From: Lentilactobacillus kisonensis DSM 19906 = JCM 15041
GTDB taxonomy: Bacteria; Bacillota; Bacilli; Lactobacillales; Lactobacillaceae
Direction of reading: 5' to 3'
Length of the DNA: 57,191 nucleotides
Assembly: GCF_001434135.1 (NCBI RefSeq)
Contig: NZ_AZEB01000019.1
Location: 1 to 57,191, forward strand
Shown here: positions 1-9,379 of the stretch, one piece after another
Numbering within the stretch: position 1 is the first letter of the stretch
How the letters are laid out: each line of letters begins with the position of its first letter
The notes under the pieces: model-generated
The model's database searches: none
What the model was told of the DNA's origin: nothing
Seen by the model: only the letters and a program-made list of their open reading frames with translations
Made by a program: the position numbers and the translations under genes

Positions 1-144
1 GTATTTTGCATATCTTTGTGAATAAATCAGGGTATAATAGTCCTTCAACAATCCCTTTAATTCACTTGATGATACCTTCTTGAATGGATTATTTTCTTCA
101 ATATATAATTGACTCATATCGATTACATCAACTGTAAATAACAT
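1..144 (-). CDS. Hypothetical protein, N-terminal part only (runs off the left edge)
   Basis: An open frame of 48 codons starts at an ATG (142-144) behind GGAGTG and continues without a stop to the window edge. The visible N-terminus is hydrophilic (it begins MLFTVDVIDM and contains an EENNPF stretch), with no signal peptide or membrane segment. I do not recognise the family. It lies downstream of rlmH in the same direction, but 200 bases separate them, so it may have its own promoter. It could also be a chance frame; the plausible Shine-Dalgarno is the main support. Confidence 0.45.
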   Translation of the reverse strand, partial: MLFTVDVIDMSQLYIEENNPFKKVSSSELKGLLKDYYTLIYSQRYAKY

Positions 145-350
145 TCTCATCACTCCACTGTAGTCTGACAGATTCGAGAATTACGACCTTGCCAGTACTA
201 ATTTTATTGAAATAGTAGTCTCCAATTCATTATCCATATGGCACCCTAACCCATACCTAAGCTAATACCTTAAAACAGCAAAAAAGCTACCAGAAGCGCT
301 TCATTAACCATTATTCCAACTCACACCTCAGCTCATACTTTCTACAAACC

Positions 351-830
351 TCACTTATGATACGGACTCCCCTCATTAATCATAAACGCCCGGTAAATCT
401 GCTCAGTCAGCACTAATCGCATTAACTGGTGCGGCAACGTAAACTTCCCAAACGAAATCTGGGTATCCGCCCGATCGAGAACTTCCTTCGACAGGCCAAG
501 TGAGCCACCAATCACAAACGTAATATCCGAATGACCATAAGTGGTTAAGTCCGCGATTTCCTTTGCGAACGCTTCAGATGACCGCTCTTTGCCTAAGATT
601 GCGAGTGCATAGACGTACTCGCGATCTTTTATTTTAGCCAAAATCCGCGAACCTTCCTTTGCCATTACGTCATCCATTTCCGCTTGACTCAGTGATTCGG
701 GTGCTTTTTCATCGGGAACTTCGATAATCTGAAACTTGCAGAATCGCGATAACCGCTTGGCATATTCCGCAATTCCCTGTTTGAAATATTTTTCCTTTAA
801 CTTACCCACAACGACTAATTTAATGTTCAA
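351..830 (-). CDS. rlmH: 23S rRNA (pseudouridine1915-N3)-methyltransferase RlmH
   Basis: SPOUT-class methyltransferase that methylates pseudouridine 1915 in helix 69 of 23S rRNA, using SAM on assembled ribosomes. The 159-residue product has the full family length and shows the SAM-binding knot loop (GGSLGLSKE, near residues 105-113) and the conserved end [17 protein letters not shown]...GSPYHK. The open frame extends about 80 codons upstream, but that part crosses a DnaA-box cluster. The natural start is a TTG (828-830) preceded by TTGGAGGG at good spacing, which gives exactly the usual family length. It is the last gene of the Wal region, as in many Firmicutes, separated from htrA by about 1.1 kb. 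Confidence 0.95.
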   Translation of the reverse strand: MNIKLVVVGKLKEKYFKQGIAEYAKRLSRFCKFQIIEVPDEKAPESLSQAEMDDVMAKEGSRILAKIKDREYVYALAILGKERSSEAFAKEIADLTTYGHSDITFVIGGSLGLSKEVLDRADTQISFGKFTLPHQLMRLVLTEQIYRAFMINEGSPYHK

Positions 831-850
831 TTCAGATTTTCCCTCCAAGG

Positions 851-1206
851 TGATTTTATCTGTGCACAAAAGGTGGCTTATTAACAAGTTGTCCACAAAG
901 TTATCCACAGGTTTATGCACATAACTATTTATTTTCGGACCCGCATTTTTTTGGAAATTGTCAAGGGTCAAATTAGTTTTCCACAGAACTGTGGAAAACG
1001 TGCGTTCGCAATCCACTAGTGCAAACCCTATTATACCAGCAACTTCAGCGACGAACAAAGCTATTTTTTTACACATAAAAAGTTATCCACAATTTCTGTG
1101 GATAACTTTACCCATTTGGGGGATAACTTCTGAGTGTTAATATAACAAGAATTGCGCCTTCCTTGTGGATTATCCACAGAGTTATCCACAACTAAAATGT
1201 GGATAG
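851..1206. other. DnaA-box cluster upstream of rlmH
   Basis: Five exact matches to the 9-mer TTATCCACA (either strand) start at 901, 1083, 1097, 1170 and 1182. Near matches lie at 889 (TTGTCCACA), 913 (TTATGCACA), 977 and 990 (a facing TTTTCCACA pair), 1164 and 1198. This density is similar to oriC at 34-36 kb, but there is no dnaA gene here and it is about 35 kb away. A stretch rich in A+T follows (about 1207-1255). DnaA-box clusters outside oriC, including one near yydA (the rlmH orthologue), have been reported to restrain initiation in Bacillus subtilis; a similar titration role here is inference. The boxes also cover the rlmH upstream region, so DnaA could regulate rlmH. Confidence 0.85.
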
Positions 1207-1435
1207 ATTTTGTTTTGTCAGTTTATTAGTTAATTATTTTTCAAGAATTTACATTGAAGTTCGGTTTTTAGTTATCATGTACCCCGCAAGATTCATTCAA
1301 CGACCCAAGACCGTTCGGAAACGAGTTCTATGATTGATTTTTGCTGACGCGAATGTTCCTCTCCTGACCTTTTTAACAGCAGCCACAAAGTAACTAGGTA
1401 ATTTTTCCGTATTTAGTTATATGGAGGTGATTAAA

Positions 1436-1579
1436 ATGCCCATTCGAATTCAATCCATTAATAATATGAACCTGTTCTTATTGCCAAATAATATCCATCC
1501 CCAAGCTGAACACTACAACGTCTTTCAAGCTGACGACGGTGTTATCCTATTCATCCCGGTTCACGACACCGAAAAATAA
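1436..1579 (+). CDS. Small hypothetical protein, weakly like a MazE/PemI-type antitoxin
   Basis: A 47-codon frame begins at ATG 1436 after a strong GGAGGTGA at about 6 bases and ends with TAA. The C-terminal part (VFQADDGVILFIPV) resembles the second half of AbrB/MazE-fold antitoxins, which often end in a DG-I-x-F-x-P strand. No toxin-like frame follows, so if real it is an orphan or a remnant. It lies between the DnaA-box cluster and the repeat region, divergent from rlmH. Family assignment is a guess from pattern; the gene call rests on the ribosome-binding site. Confidence 0.45.
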   Translation: MPIRIQSINNMNLFLLPNNIHPQAEHYNVFQADDGVILFIPVHDTEK

Positions 1580-1732
1580 CTCTGCCAACCGTAACCAAGT
1601 TAACAATATACGAATGCATTATTGGCAAAATAAAAACGACCCGTTTCAACTAAGAAATCGAATCGTCATGCTACTTTGAATTTAGTTAAGCGACATTATC
1701 CATGGGAGTTGTGTTGTCCTATTTCACTTAGA

Positions 1733-1939
1733 TTAGGACCGCTGCGTAAAGCAAATGCTTGCACACCTAAGCGCCCTAACGGCCAAGCCCCAAAGATTTC
1801 CTGAATCGCTGTTATCTAACAGAAATATGCTACACCAAGCAGAGACTTGCACCTAAGCCCTCTCCACCAAAAATCCAAGCCCAGGATTTTTAGTGGAGAA
1901 AGCTTAGGCTCCAGTCTCTAACCGCTTGGTTCCGCACTG
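1733..1939. repeat. Long-hairpin intergenic repeat: fragment (1733-1800) and near-complete copy (1829-1939)
   Basis: The complete copy has outer arms ACCAAGC / GCTTGGT, middle arms GAGACT / AGTCTC and CCTAAG / CTTAGG, and inner arms CTCCACCA / TAGTGGAG around a core of AAATCC...GGATTT. The fragment begins TAGGACCGCTGCGTAAAGC. The right end of the copy touches the htrA stop codon at 1940. It could serve as the htrA terminator, although no long T-run follows on the minus strand. Member of the dispersed family described in the findings. Confidence 0.85.
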
Positions 1940-3193
1940 TTACTTACTTGCCTCACTCAACACCTTATTAGTTGCCTTTTGATTTAACGTAATCGTGCCA
2001 GTCTTCTTTTCACCCTTATGGTAATAAGTTACGGACACCCGATCGCCAATCTTGTGTTTATACAAAATATCTCGCAACTGGCTCTGTTCCGTAATGTTTT
2101 GACCATCAAGGTTCGTAATGACATCGTATTTCGCAATTCCTGCCCGTTTAGCGGGTGAATTAGCATTAACTTGAAGAACAACTGCTCCCTGCGTCACACT
2201 CTTAGGAAGCTTCAATATGGACCGCTGCTGCTCTTCGGAAACATTCGAGAGATCAGTATAACCGATCCCCAATGCTGGGCGAACCACTTGACCATGCTTA
2301 ATCAATTGATTAATGATCGTCACAACTTCATTACTTGGAATGGCAAAGCCCATCCCTTCAACACTCGTTCCCTGTTGATCAGAAGCCAATTTCATTGAGT
2401 TAATTCCAACAACTTGACCAGCAAGGTTAATCAATGGCCCACCTGAGTTTCCAGGATTAATTGCGGCATCGGTCTGGATAACCGTTGCGTTACCAATTTG
2501 TTGACCACTCTCTGAAGTTTGGGGAACCTCACGCTTTTTAGCGGAAATAATTCCCTGAGTGACTGAAGTTGCATATTGGGATCCAAGTGGTGATCCAATT
2601 GCTAATACCGGTTCAGCAACCTTAATATTGTCGGAATCACCAAAGGTTGCGACTTTATTAACCTTACTAGAATCAATCTTGATAACTGCCAAATCAGTAA
2701 CCGCATCCTTACCGACAACCTTAGCGGAAACCTTCGAACCATCGCTCAGAATAATTTCAAGGGCATTGGCACCAGAAACCACGTGGTTATTAGTGACAAT
2801 GTAGGCAGTATTACCACTCTTCTTATAGATGACTCCAGAGCCTTCACTAGATGCTTCTAGTTCACCGCTCTTCTTACTCTTACTTGAAGAAGTATCGCCG
2901 CCAAGAATACCCGCCAATGGGTTATCACTTTCACTTTGCCGTTGAAGGTTAATAACTGATACAACCGTACTCTTAGTCGCATTAAATGCTTGTTCAGCTT
3001 GCGTACTGAGGTTTACTTTCATGTTGCTGACCTTGGCGTTACCGTTTTTATTGCTGCCGGAAATCATTTCCGTTCCGGTAGTATTATTACTATTATCAAA
3101 ATATGAAATACCACCGTAAGTAATGCCACCGCCAAGTGCACCGGCAATTACAGCGGTTGCGATAATTTTTCCAAAACCATTTTTTTCTGCCAA
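1940..3193 (-). CDS. htrA: HtrA-type membrane-anchored serine protease
   Basis: Trypsin-like surface protease with a PDZ domain that handles misfolded or secreted proteins outside the membrane. One N-terminal membrane segment (about residues 9-31) is followed by a low-complexity linker with a Ser/Lys stretch near 102-109. The protease domain has catalytic H137 (TNNHVV), D167 (TDLAVI) and S250 (GNSGGP), and a PDZ domain lies at about 305-400. Length 417 is normal. The start is TTG, behind AGGGGG. A TATAAT-like -10 lies about 35 bases upstream, so it can be transcribed independently of walRKHIJ, 96 bases away. In related bacteria htrA responds to envelope stress; no CssR-type site was sought in detail. 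Confidence 0.96.
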   Translation of the reverse strand: MAEKNGFGKIIATAVIAGALGGGITYGGISYFDNSNNTTGTEMISGSNKNGNAKVSNMKVNLSTQAEQAFNATKSTVVSVINLQRQSESDNPLAGILGGDTSSSKSKKSGELEASSEGSGVIYKKSGNTAYIVTNNHVVSGANALEIILSDGSKVSAKVVGKDAVTDLAVIKIDSSKVNKVATFGDSDNIKVAEPVLAIGSPLGSQYATSVTQGIISAKKREVPQTSESGQQIGNATVIQTDAAINPGNSGGPLINLAGQVVGINSMKLASDQQGTSVEGMGFAIPSNEVVTIINQLIKHGQVVRPALGIGYTDLSNVSEEQQRSILKLPKSVTQGAVVLQVNANSPAKRAGIAKYDVITNLDGQNITEQSQLRDILYKHKIGDRVSVTYYHKGEKKTGTITLNQKATNKVLSEASK

Positions 3194-3289
3194 TTAGTAT
3201 TCCCCCTTCTCTTCTTCTATTACATTATAATAATACCCTTTTTTATTGAAAAAAGTGTGTTGAAAACTTTAGAAATATCTAAAGGAAAT

Positions 3290-4093
3290 CTAAACAATCA
3301 TTAAAGGTGAGGCAATTTCGGGTTCCGTATCATATAATTTAAAGTCCTTACCGACACCCATGTCATGATCAGCCAAGATTGAAGCGACCGTTAGATGGCA
3401 TAATGATTTCATGTTGTTATGCTGACTACGGTGACCTAAAAAGACTTTCTTCGTACGATGACCAATGACATCCAACATCGTGTTAGCCCCGTCCTCGTTC
3501 GACAAATGACCCTGATCACCTAAGATCCGTTGCTTCAACGGCCACGAATACTCACCATTTTCCAGCATTTCAATGTCGTGGTTACACTCTAGTAGGTAAC
3601 CATCCGCATCCTTAATCACGCCTTCCATCCGGTCAGAAACGTAACCCGTATCGGTCAAGACAACGAAGGACTTATTGTTATGATGAAATACATAGAATTG
3701 GGGCTCAGCGGCATCATGGGAAACTGAGAAACTCTCAATATCAATGTCACCAAAGTCTTTTACCGTATCCGGCGGAAAAATATTCTTCTTTTCTGCTGGA
3801 ATCTTACCAATCCTGGAACTCATGGCATCCCAAGTTCCCTGGTTTGCATAAACACTTAGGTTATATCGTCTGGCTAAAACGCCAACACTCTGCCGATGGT
3901 CCGAGTGTTCATGGGTTACCAACAGCGTATCAACATCATTAAGGTCACGTCCAATTGAACTCATTAGGTTCGCAATCTTCTTACCACTTAACCCAGCATC
4001 CAGCAAGATTTTATGCTGCGGTGTTTCAATGTACGTGACGTTACCAGTACTACCACTGGCAAGGACACTAATTTGCATATCATCATTATCCAT
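3290..4093 (-). CDS. walJ: MBL-fold metallohydrolase YycJ/WalJ
   Basis: Metallo-beta-lactamase-fold hydrolase of the YycJ family, always found in the wal operon and linked to coordination of cell division and DNA replication. The metal motif HEHSDH (TLLVTHEHSDHRQS, near residue 60) and a later C-terminal histidine segment (FLGHRSQHNN) are visible. Length 267 is typical. Two starts are possible, ATG at 4091-4093 or the ATG six codons later (MQISVLASG), which matches homologues better. It follows yycI by 21 bases and is clearly co-transcribed with it. Confidence 0.93.
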   Translation of the reverse strand: MDNDDMQISVLASGSTGNVTYIETPQHKILLDAGLSGKKIANLMSSIGRDLNDVDTLLVTHEHSDHRQSVGVLARRYNLSVYANQGTWDAMSSRIGKIPAEKKNIFPPDTVKDFGDIDIESFSVSHDAAEPQFYVFHHNNKSFVVLTDTGYVSDRMEGVIKDADGYLLECNHDIEMLENGEYSWPLKQRILGDQGHLSNEDGANTMLDVIGHRTKKVFLGHRSQHNNMKSLCHLTVASILADHDMGVGKDFKLYDTEPEIASPLMIV

Positions 4094-4114
4094 TATTGCT
4101 ATTCTTTCCCAACC

Positions 4115-4951
4115 TTAGTTGATTTCAGACGAACTTTGACTATTCTTTAAATTTTCATCAGTTTCTTTGATAATGCCACCAGTAAAGGCGTTGATCCGCT
4201 TAATTTGGACCTGAGTGGAATTTTGCGGTTTGATGGCAATGATCCAAGTTGGAATAAATACCCGGTCGTTATCAATAGATAGCAACTTCGTATAACCTAA
4301 CTTAGTCCATGCAACCTTTGTGTTATTTGGTATTTCATTATACTGATATAGCCAGATTAATGCACGGGTTTCTGATATTGTTTCCGATTTTTCCCGCAAA
4401 CTCTTAATGTCTTGGAGATAGGTCTGGCTATAACTGACAATTTGATGATTAGAATTCAACGCAAATCTCAGTTGGGCTTCAGATGAATACATTGAGCCGC
4501 CCATCGCTTTTTGAGAATACACTAAAGTTTGGGATGTCGACAATTCTTTATTGTACGTATACTGATCGCCAAACAAGATAAACGTCGGATCCGTCAGCAT
4601 TTTGTCAATGGTCTTCTGGGGCGCATTCTTACTAACAGTGACCGGTTCCTTAAATTCGCTCTCTAACTCATGACCGATATAGTGGGGAGTCTGATTAACT
4701 AATTGACCCATTTGATTTCGTAAGATATCGCTTTGTGTACCGGAAATGTAGTAAGCAAACCCTTGCTTATTAGACAAGCTATCTACTTTAATTTGATCAT
4801 TACGCATTTCTTTGATGATCTTGGAATTTGAATCACCCTGAGACACGTTCTCCGCTTGTAAATCAGTGTTCTTTTCAAACATCCCAAACAAAAAGATATC
4901 AATCGCGATAAATGTTACCAAAAAAATGATCTCAATTCTCCGAAAATTCAA
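4115..4951 (-). CDS. yycI: WalK regulator YycI
   Basis: Single-pass membrane protein with a short cytoplasmic N-terminus, a transmembrane segment at about residues 7-26 and an extracellular YycI domain. In B. subtilis YycH and YycI contact WalK in the membrane and restrain its activity. The 278-residue length fits the family. It sits between yycH (17-base gap) and walJ in the canonical wal operon, with a GGAGGGG Shine-Dalgarno just upstream of its ATG. Assignment rests on position, topology and the conserved YycI-like extracellular part. Confidence 0.92.
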   Translation of the reverse strand: MNFRRIEIIFLVTFIAIDIFLFGMFEKNTDLQAENVSQGDSNSKIIKEMRNDQIKVDSLSNKQGFAYYISGTQSDILRNQMGQLVNQTPHYIGHELESEFKEPVTVSKNAPQKTIDKMLTDPTFILFGDQYTYNKELSTSQTLVYSQKAMGGSMYSSEAQLRFALNSNHQIVSYSQTYLQDIKSLREKSETISETRALIWLYQYNEIPNNTKVAWTKLGYTKLLSIDNDRVFIPTWIIAIKPQNSTQVQIKRINAFTGGIIKETDENLKNSQSSSEIN

Positions 4952-4968
4952 ATGGCTCCCCTCCTTTC

Positions 4969-6267
4969 CTAATACTGATTAATCATCTCCGTGTAGCTTT
5001 GCCATTTTCCGTTATAAAGGATATACCAATCTGGCGTTAAATTAATTAACAATGGTGACGAAGAATCCTTTCGCCAACCATAGCCAATTTGGATCTTAGC
5101 AATCTCCTTAGCCTTATATCCATGATTAACTAACCGTTTGATCATGGTTGTCGTGGATGGCAGGGTCGTATACCCCTTTTTACTTGGAATTGGTACTTCC
5201 GGATTATCTAAAGAGAAATCCATCCTTTGCGCACTGGCATTGATCGTCCGTGTCGAAATTGTCCCGAACCCATTTGCCCGAAAAATCGGGAAGCCTTCCA
5301 CAAAGGTTCGGTACATCACCGTTCTACTTTGGCTATCATAATCGAAGAAACGGACGTTATCTAACGGTAGGCCAAGGTCAGCCAACTTGTTATATGAGTT
5401 ATTCAATGCAGACGTAATGTTTCTCTTGTTCTTATTTGGCCGATAATCAGAGAATCTTCCCATCCGCATCTTAGAATTAAACAGTAACTGCATCGAATTT
5501 TGATCACCATAGATGACAACGTTCTTCCGCCGCTTAGCACTAATATTTTGAGAATCGTCACTATTTAATAACCGGCTAACGTAGTAATCTTCCGACTGCC
5601 GGTCAATTAGGTACTTGTAGGGTTCCATCTGCACACTGGAATCAACGTAAACGAGTGGTTTGTTATTAAACAGTTTAAACGTCGCCGAAATCGTCCAAAT
5701 ACTCATCGTTAACACTTTGTTTAACGCCTTTAAGCTGTGCTTTTTAACTTTGACCTGATAAACCTTAAAGTCTTGGTCATTGAGTAAATAAAGCTTTGTC
5801 TGGTCATCCGTTGGTAAAACAATTCGGTTGACGGTTACATTCGGAAACTTTTTGAAGCGATTATTAACGTTAGCGTTCAATATTTTCATTGACACTGGCG
5901 TTGGATAACTGAGCATGATTGAATTTGGGCGATTTGCTACTTTGAAATAATCAGTTTGCGAACCACTACGATACTCTGAAATACTTGGTTTCTGATAATC
6001 CCGCATTGTCTTCTTAATTTCTGAAATAACGTTAACCAACTCATTAACCAGAATCTCTTGGTCACCTTCACTATTGGTATAAACCGCCTGCGTGGGGGTG
6101 TAGACATAGTGCTTAGGCTTAATCATGGACTCAGTTTGCGAATTCTGCTTGGTATTTTGTTTACTTCGGTAATTAGCCGGATTGGTCCACAGAACCATCG
6201 AAAGCGTGAGGCTGACGATAACCGCAATGGTTAACGCAATTGGTATCAAGTATTTACTAAACTTCAT
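4969..6267 (-). CDS. yycH: WalK regulator YycH
   Basis: Partner of YycI in controlling the WalK kinase. A short cytoplasmic start (MKFSKYLIP) leads into one transmembrane segment (about residues 7-28), and the remaining 400 residues are extracellular, as in the three-domain YycH fold. Length 432 is normal. The start overlaps the end of walK by 11 bases, which implies translational coupling. No lipoprotein motif is present. Confidence 0.93.
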   Translation of the reverse strand: MKFSKYLIPIALTIAVIVSLTLSMVLWTNPANYRSKQNTKQNSQTESMIKPKHYVYTPTQAVYTNSEGDQEILVNELVNVISEIKKTMRDYQKPSISEYRSGSQTDYFKVANRPNSIMLSYPTPVSMKILNANVNNRFKKFPNVTVNRIVLPTDDQTKLYLLNDQDFKVYQVKVKKHSLKALNKVLTMSIWTISATFKLFNNKPLVYVDSSVQMEPYKYLIDRQSEDYYVSRLLNSDDSQNISAKRRKNVVIYGDQNSMQLLFNSKMRMGRFSDYRPNKNKRNITSALNNSYNKLADLGLPLDNVRFFDYDSQSRTVMYRTFVEGFPIFRANGFGTISTRTINASAQRMDFSLDNPEVPIPSKKGYTTLPSTTTMIKRLVNHGYKAKEIAKIQIGYGWRKDSSSPLLINLTPDWYILYNGKWQSYTEMINQY

Positions 6268-8110
6268 CCCAGAGGTCCTCCTCTTTTATTGGTTCATATG
6301 GCAGGGCAATATAAAATGTTGACCCCTTTCCCTCGACACTTTCAACCCACAACTGGCCTTTCAACGCTTCTACCACTTCTTTTGAAATGGCTAATCCAAG
6401 GCCACTACCACCTTGTTGGCGAGAACGGGCCTTATCAACCCGATAGAACCGATCAAAAATATGGGGAATATCTTTCCGTGGAATTCCTAATCCCTGATCA
6501 CTGATGCTTAAAATGACCTTATTTCGGGTCTCATATAGTCGACAGGTAATGACGCCGCCATCAGGTGAATATTTGATCGCATTATTCATCAAATTATCAA
6601 GCACCTGAGTGAAACGATCAGTATCCAGATCTACCCAAAGGTCCCGGTTCGTAAACTTGCGCTGGATGGTGTAAGTCTTTTCAGGATGATCATCTTTTTT
6701 AAGGATCATATCAAACCGATTCAAAACGTAATTAAAAAGTTCATTAATGTTGACCAGTTCAACTTCCATCTTTTGGGTTCCTGAATCCATCCGTGACAGC
6801 GTTAGCAGATCATTAATCATTCGGATCATCCGATCGGTTTCGTCTTGGGTCACTTTTAGAAACTTTGGTGCAAGCTTCGGGTCCTTCCAGGCTCCATCGG
6901 ACAAGGCTTCAATATAAGAACGAACACTTGTAAGTGGTGTTCGCAGTTCATGGGAGACGTTTGAAACAAATTGTTTCCGATCCTGATCGATTCGCTGCTG
7001 TTCAGTAATGTCTCGAAGAACGCAAACCAATCCACTAATAAAGCCCGATTCTCGTTGAATAAGTGAAAAATGAGCGTGTAAGATTAGGCTGTGATCGTCA
7101 CTAGAAAAATCAAGAATTAACTCATCCGGTTTTTCTAGTAAATCACGTAGGCTGTAATCCTTTCGAATATCTAATACATCAAGGATGGATTGCCCCATTA
7201 CTTGATTTTCATCACTATTTAGAAAACTCGTGGCTGTTTCGTTAATGATAATGACGTTTCCACGGCGATCGGTCGCTAAAACCCCATCGGTCATGTTGGC
7301 AAGGACTGAATCAAGCCGTCGTCGTTCAGACTCAGTTGACTCATGAGACTCTTCAACCCTGACTGACAAGTTGTTAACTGCACTTGCTAATTGGCCCAGT
7401 TCATCGTTTCCATATACATGAACTTGGCCCGAGTAGTCACCACGGGCAATCCGAATTGTTTGCTTTTTCATCTCTTCAATCGGCCGGGTAATCGCTCTTG
7501 AAATGACGATTGAAATTAATAATCCCAGGATAATCGCGATTGACGCGGCAAATAAGAAGATAACCGTAATACTATTGATATTTTGATAAACACTATCTAA
7601 GTTAGCCTTCGTGTACACAACACCAACGATGGTGCTGTTATTACCAGAACTTTTAATTAATGGCGAAACTAACGTGTAGTAACGCGTATCAGTTGTGGCA
7701 TCATAGGTATTCTTCTCAATTGTCGTTCTGCCATAAATCGCGTTTTTGACGTTATCGTCCGTTGTTTTTTGACCGACAATCGCTTGGTTATTGACTTGGT
7801 TTGTTCCGCGGATAGTCCCCTTTGTATCAATAACCTGAATTTGAGCATTATTACTATTGTCAGAGTCATTCAAAATCGTTCGGATCCGTCGATTAGCTGC
7901 TGCCTCGTTTGACCGCGACAATTGCGTGGTCAACGAATTGGTCACGTAAGTCTGGAGCTGAATTTGGTTTTTGAACGTTGATAAATTCTGATGTTCTAGC
8001 TGCCTCACGAAGACAGCCCCAACAATTTCAAGGGTTACGAGTAGTACCAGGGCGAAAACTAGTGCTATCTTAAATTTAATTGATTGGTAAAATTTAATTC
8101 GATTATTCAC
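6257..8110 (-). CDS. walK: Sensor histidine kinase WalK
   Basis: Sensor kinase of the essential WalRK system that matches cell-wall hydrolase expression to growth. Order of parts: transmembrane 1 (about 14-35), extracellular sensor domain (36-180), transmembrane 2 (182-204), HAMP linker (205-258), PAS domain (about 262-370), HisKA with H387 in VSHELRTPL, then HATPase_c with an N box near LMNNAIKYSP and G boxes SDQGLGIP and GGSGLGLAI. Length 617 is standard for lactobacilli. It starts 34 bases after walR and overlaps yycH at its end. Confidence 0.97.
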   Translation of the reverse strand: MNNRIKFYQSIKFKIALVFALVLLVTLEIVGAVFVRQLEHQNLSTFKNQIQLQTYVTNSLTTQLSRSNEAAANRRIRTILNDSDNSNNAQIQVIDTKGTIRGTNQVNNQAIVGQKTTDDNVKNAIYGRTTIEKNTYDATTDTRYYTLVSPLIKSSGNNSTIVGVVYTKANLDSVYQNINSITVIFLFAASIAIILGLLISIVISRAITRPIEEMKKQTIRIARGDYSGQVHVYGNDELGQLASAVNNLSVRVEESHESTESERRRLDSVLANMTDGVLATDRRGNVIIINETATSFLNSDENQVMGQSILDVLDIRKDYSLRDLLEKPDELILDFSSDDHSLILHAHFSLIQRESGFISGLVCVLRDITEQQRIDQDRKQFVSNVSHELRTPLTSVRSYIEALSDGAWKDPKLAPKFLKVTQDETDRMIRMINDLLTLSRMDSGTQKMEVELVNINELFNYVLNRFDMILKKDDHPEKTYTIQRKFTNRDLWVDLDTDRFTQVLDNLMNNAIKYSPDGGVITCRLYETRNKVILSISDQGLGIPRKDIPHIFDRFYRVDKARSRQQGGSGLGLAISKEVVEALKGQLWVESVEGKGSTFYIALPYEPIKEEDLWDEV

Positions 8111-8144
8111 AACCAGCTAATACCCCTTACGTTTAAATTCATGA

Positions 8145-8861
8145 TTATGCTTGGTCACTTTCTGGATTTCTGAGGTAATAACCGACTCCTCGACGAGTTA
8201 CTAACCAGGTTGGGTGGCTTGGACTATCTTCGACCTTTTCACGAAGCCTTCGGACAGTAACGTCAACGGTTCTAACGTCACCAAAATAGTCATAACCCCA
8301 AACCGTTTGTAATAAATGTTCCCGGGTCATAACTTGACCGATATGTTGTGCTAGATAATGGAGCAATTCAAATTCCCGGTGAGTTAATTCAATATTTTCA
8401 CCCCGTTTGGAAACTGAATAGGCTTCTGGATGAATAACCAAGTCACCAATCTTAATATCTTGATTATCATCACCCTCATTAGCATTGCTGCTATTAGTTC
8501 CTTGCCGCCGTAAATTAGCCTTCACCCGGGCAACTAACTCCCGATTAGAGAATGGCTTAGTAACGTAATCATCAGCTCCTAATTCCAAGCCGAGGACCTT
8601 ATCCAATTCTGAATCCTTTGCGGTAACCATAATGATTGGGGTATCCTTTGTCTTGCGGACTTCCCGGGCAACTTCTAAGCCATCCACCTTAGGCAGCATT
8701 AAATCCAAGATAATTAAGTCTGGATCGACATCTTTAACTTGCTGAAGCGCTTCTTCACCATCATACGCGACGGAGACTTCATAACCTTCTTTAACTAGAT
8801 TGAATTTCTCAATATCAACGATTGGTTTTTCATCGTCAACTACTAAAATTTTCTTTGCCAT
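8145..8861 (-). CDS. walR: Response regulator WalR
   Basis: OmpR/PhoB-type regulator paired with WalK. The receiver domain contains the acidic pair D9-D10, phosphoacceptor D53 (LIILDLMLP) and the switch Lys in VTKPF. The winged-helix domain follows (about 135-233) with the typical [12 protein letters not shown] recognition helix. The start used here is ATG 8859-8861, behind AGGAGA; a TTG two codons upstream keeps the frame open but fits the Shine-Dalgarno less well. First gene of walR-walK-yycH-yycI-walJ; about 260 bases lie between it and the divergent tRNA gene. Confidence 0.97.
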   Translation of the reverse strand: MAKKILVVDDEKPIVDIEKFNLVKEGYEVSVAYDGEEALQQVKDVDPDLIILDLMLPKVDGLEVAREVRKTKDTPIIMVTAKDSELDKVLGLELGADDYVTKPFSNRELVARVKANLRRQGTNSSNANEGDDNQDIKIGDLVIHPEAYSVSKRGENIELTHREFELLHYLAQHIGQVMTREHLLQTVWGYDYFGDVRTVDVTVRRLREKVEDSPSHPTWLVTRRGVGYYLRNPESDQA

Positions 8862-9077
8862 TAACAATTTCTCCTAACATGGATTTGGTATTGTTATTTT
8901 TCATTTAATTTGTAATTTGCACACGCCAACATGTTGCTATTATAACACAGGTACTTTTTCGCGTAATAAAGCTGACTAGCAGGCAGCAACAGGCCTGTCA
9001 CGGATTAGTAAACGACAGCCCAACTTCCAAAATAATGATTGATTTGCTTTTATTTTGAAATATTTTTGGAGAAGCTG

Positions 9078-9106
9078 TTGCAAAAAAAAAATTCTCATGC
9101 TATTAT
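9078..9106 (+). promoter_or_regulatory. Promoter of tRNA-Lys
   Basis: A -35 TTGCAA (9078-9083) and -10 TATTAT (9101-9106) are separated by 17 bases, with a run of A in the spacer. This places the start about 12 bases before the tRNA. The rest of the 8862-9125 gap holds the walR upstream region and no gene that I can see. Confidence 0.7.
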
Positions 9107-9125
9107 ATTTAAGTCGGTTAGTAAT

Positions 9126-9198
9126 GGGCAGTTAGCTCAGTTGGTAGAGCAACGGACTCTTAATCCGTGGGTCCAGGGTTCGAGCCCCTGACTGCCCA
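9126..9198 (+). tRNA. tRNA-Lys (anticodon CTT)
   Basis: A 73-base cloverleaf. The acceptor stem GGGCAGT pairs with ACTGCCC, followed by discriminator A. The D-loop carries AGCTCAGTTGGTAGAGC, the anticodon stem ACGGA/TCCGT closes the loop CTCTTAA (anticodon CTT), and the T-arm contains GGTTCGAGCC. CCA is not encoded. It lies alone, head-on to replication, between walR and dnaB. Confidence 0.97.
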
Positions 9199-9218
9199 CT
9201 TATTACATACTACTAAAT

Positions 9219-9260
9219 AACAATCATGCAGCTGCTTGCAGCCATGGTTGTTATTTTTTT
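9219..9260 (+). terminator. Rho-independent terminator after tRNA-Lys
   Basis: Stem AACAATCATG / CATGGTTGTT with an inner CAGCTGCTTGCAGC hairpin, followed by ATTTTTTT. Confidence 0.8.
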
Positions 9261-9379
9261 GTTTAAAATTGGCCCATATAAAAGAGACGACCAAATAATA
9301 AGTCGCCTCCAATATCATCCAAAAAACATTGTTATTGTTTAAATTGTCTTAACTAATGTAACTACTATATCTCTTTTGC

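Noticed and set aside
831-1076. N-terminal 82-codon extension of the rlmH frame
   Set aside because: It runs through the DnaA-box cluster. A TTG start with a strong Shine-Dalgarno gives the exact family length of 159, and the extra residues match nothing in RlmH.
851-1260. A second replication origin at the rlmH DnaA boxes
   Set aside because: There is no dnaA or strand switch here, gene orientation continues unchanged through it, and the standard oriC at dnaA is complete. A titration or regulatory cluster fits better.
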